Assembly (NCBI RefSeq): GCF_030814225.1 | Contig: NZ_JAUSUR010000002.1 | Coordinates: 1 to 64,000, forward strand | Source: Breznakia pachnodae | Lineage (GTDB): Bacteria; Bacillota_I; Bacilli_A; Erysipelotrichales; Erysipelotrichaceae | Direction of reading: 5' to 3' | Length of the DNA stretch: 64,000 bases | Shown here: positions 63,014 through 64,000 of the stretch, piece after piece | How positions within the stretch are numbered: position 1 is the first letter of the stretch | Layout: the number at the start of each line of letters is the position of its first letter | Position numbers and translations under genes: made by a program | Notes under the pieces: model-generated | The model's database searches: none | Told to the model about the DNA's origin: nothing | The model's input: the letters and a program-made list of their open reading frames with translations, nothing else

Positions 63014-64000
63014 ATTTTGTTGATTCATTCCAATTTACATGACAATTTAATACTTGTTGATGTGGAACATCATTATTTTCTTCGATTTGGTCAATTAGAA
63101 TAGCTGCTGCTTGTTGACCTTCTTCATAAGCAGGTTGCACTATTGTAGATACCGTTGGTGAAGAAAAGTTTGTCCACTCTGTATTATCAAATCCAAGTAA
63201 TCCAATATTATCTAAAGAATCTGAATAGTTATTCTTTAGTACCATAAACACTTCTGGTAATGCCCAGCAATTTGGAACAAAAATTAAGTTTTTCTCATTA
63301 ATATTAATATGTTTTTTTATAAAATCATGAATAACTTTGTAATCTGTTTTATAATCATCAATAACAAGTTTATCCAGTTCTAAATCATGATCTGTTAATG
63401 CATCAATAAATCCTTTTGCACGTTCCATTCTTGTTGATAATAAACTTGTATCCGCAGTAATTAAAATATAGTTATCATAGCCTTTATTAATACATTCTTT
63501 TGTTGCATCATATGTTGCATCATAATTATTCGTTTTTACCCAACTTGTTTTCAAGTCATAAATTTCACTATCAAAGAAGACTAATGATTTCTTTGCATCC
63601 TTTAACTTATTGGTTTGTTTTCTAAATTGAGAAGTGGGCTGAACAATAAATCCATCTACTCCCATTGATAACATGCGATCTATATAAACTTCTTCACGAT
63701 TAAAATCATAATTACTATTACCCACAATTATTTGATAGCCTTTTTTACTGGCTACATCTTCAATCCCTTTAACAATCTGATTAGAGAAAGTATTAGTAAT
63801 ATCACCAATTACAACACCCAGTAACTTTGAGTTCTTTGAATTGAGACTTCTAGCAACAATACTTGGCTGGTATCCAGTTTCTTCAATTGCCTTTTCTATA
63901 CGGTCTTTTGTTTTCTTAGACATTTTACCGTTTTTGCCATTTAGATAAAAAGAAACTGTTGTTTTCGACGTACCTGCCATCTGAGCAATTTCTTTAATTG
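63012..64000 (-). CDS. LacI family transcriptional regulator (5' end beyond window)
   Basis: A LacI/GalR regulator whose frame stays open to the last base; at least six more codons (IKEIAQ) precede the internal Met at 63980, so the true start lies outside. The helix-turn-helix spans about IAQMAGTSKTTVSFYLNGK, followed by the hinge (KAIEETGYQPSIVARSLNSKNSKLLGVVIGDITN) and a periplasmic-binding-protein-like sensor domain. The visible part is about 329 aa. It is convergent to the FAH-family gene, whose promoter carries a LacI-type palindrome. The ligand is unknown; it does not look like CcpA, but that is not certain. Confidence 0.9.
   Translation of the reverse strand, partial: IKEIAQMAGTSKTTVSFYLNGKNGKMSKKTKDRIEKAIEETGYQPSIVARSLNSKNSKLLGVVIGDITNTFSNQIVKGIEDVASKKGYQIIVGNSNYDFNREEVYIDRMLSMGVDGFIVQPTSQFRKQTNKLKDAKKSLVFFDSEIYDLKTSWVKTNNYDATYDATKECINKGYDNYILITADTSLLSTRMERAKGFIDALTDHDLELDKLVIDDYKTDYKVIHDFIKKHININEKNLIFVPNCWALPEVFMVLKNNYSDSLDNIGLLGFDNTEWTNFSSPTVSTIVQPAYEEGQQAAAILIDQIEENNDVPHQQVLNCHVNWNESTK

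Overview
The window reads as a low-GC Gram-positive chromosome (Firmicutes/Bacillota). The HPr kinase, the WhiA-YvcK-RapZ cluster, the Mbl and TagO cell-wall genes, strong AGGAGG-type ribosome sites and an unusually high density of sugar PTS genes fit a fermentative gut or oral anaerobe, possibly of the Erysipelotrichia type. That placement is inference; no rRNA or other species marker is present. I found no tRNA, rRNA, CRISPR array or intact insertion sequence.

Layout. 1-1.5 kb: a solitary tyrosine recombinase and a 600-bp gap with weak ORF remnants. 1.5-5.8 kb: cell-envelope genes (tagO, mbl, DUF1146 protein, O-antigen-ligase-like protein). 5.8-15.9 kb: a dispersed sugar system made of a glucose-family EIIBC, a PRD regulator, a free EIIA, an epimerase-family and a transaldolase-family enzyme, with an alcohol dehydrogenase, a PepV-like dipeptidase, YitT and ArAE membrane proteins. 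Several of these start sites share one operator-like motif. 16-20 kb: nagA, a PhzF protein and a GatZ-like protein. 20.4-24.6 kb: a maltose-type operon (RpiR regulator, EIIBC, GH4 phospho-alpha-glucosidase, EIIA). 24.6-30.1 kb: a mannose-family PTS operon with a PfkB kinase, a tyrosine phosphatase and an RpiR regulator. 30.3-35 kb: rapZ-yvcK-whiA with a small membrane protein and a GNAT, then an MBL-fold hydrolase. 35.1-41.6 kb: a cellobiose/lichenan-type PTS operon with a GH1 enzyme, a LicR-type activator and a SemiSWEET. 41.7-47.2 kb: a murQ operon with mannose-family EIIB/C/D, a PIG-L protein, a tandem GNAT and a GntR regulator. 47.7-54.2 kb: a third mannose-family PTS operon, whose IIC gene carries an in-frame TGA, with a ceramidase-like hydrolase, a HAD phosphatase and a degenerate PRD regulator. 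54.3-60.9 kb: an orphan XRE gene, trxB, an lgt-ppaX fusion, hprK and uvrA. 61.1-64 kb: a second PhzF protein, an FAH-family protein and a LacI regulator cut by the window end.

How they work together. Six PTS sets feed phosphosugars into local hydrolases, kinases, aldolases and etherases. HprK suggests CcpA-type catabolite control, and I see cre-like sites ahead of all three mannose-family operons. The most interesting points are the shared TTACC-N10-GGYAA operator, the murQ locus with a PIG-L protein lacking its catalytic Asp, the ceramidase-like PTS operon with a broken IIC and a phosphorylation-deaf-looking regulator, the Lgt-PpaX fusion, and the SemiSWEET in a cellobiose operon.
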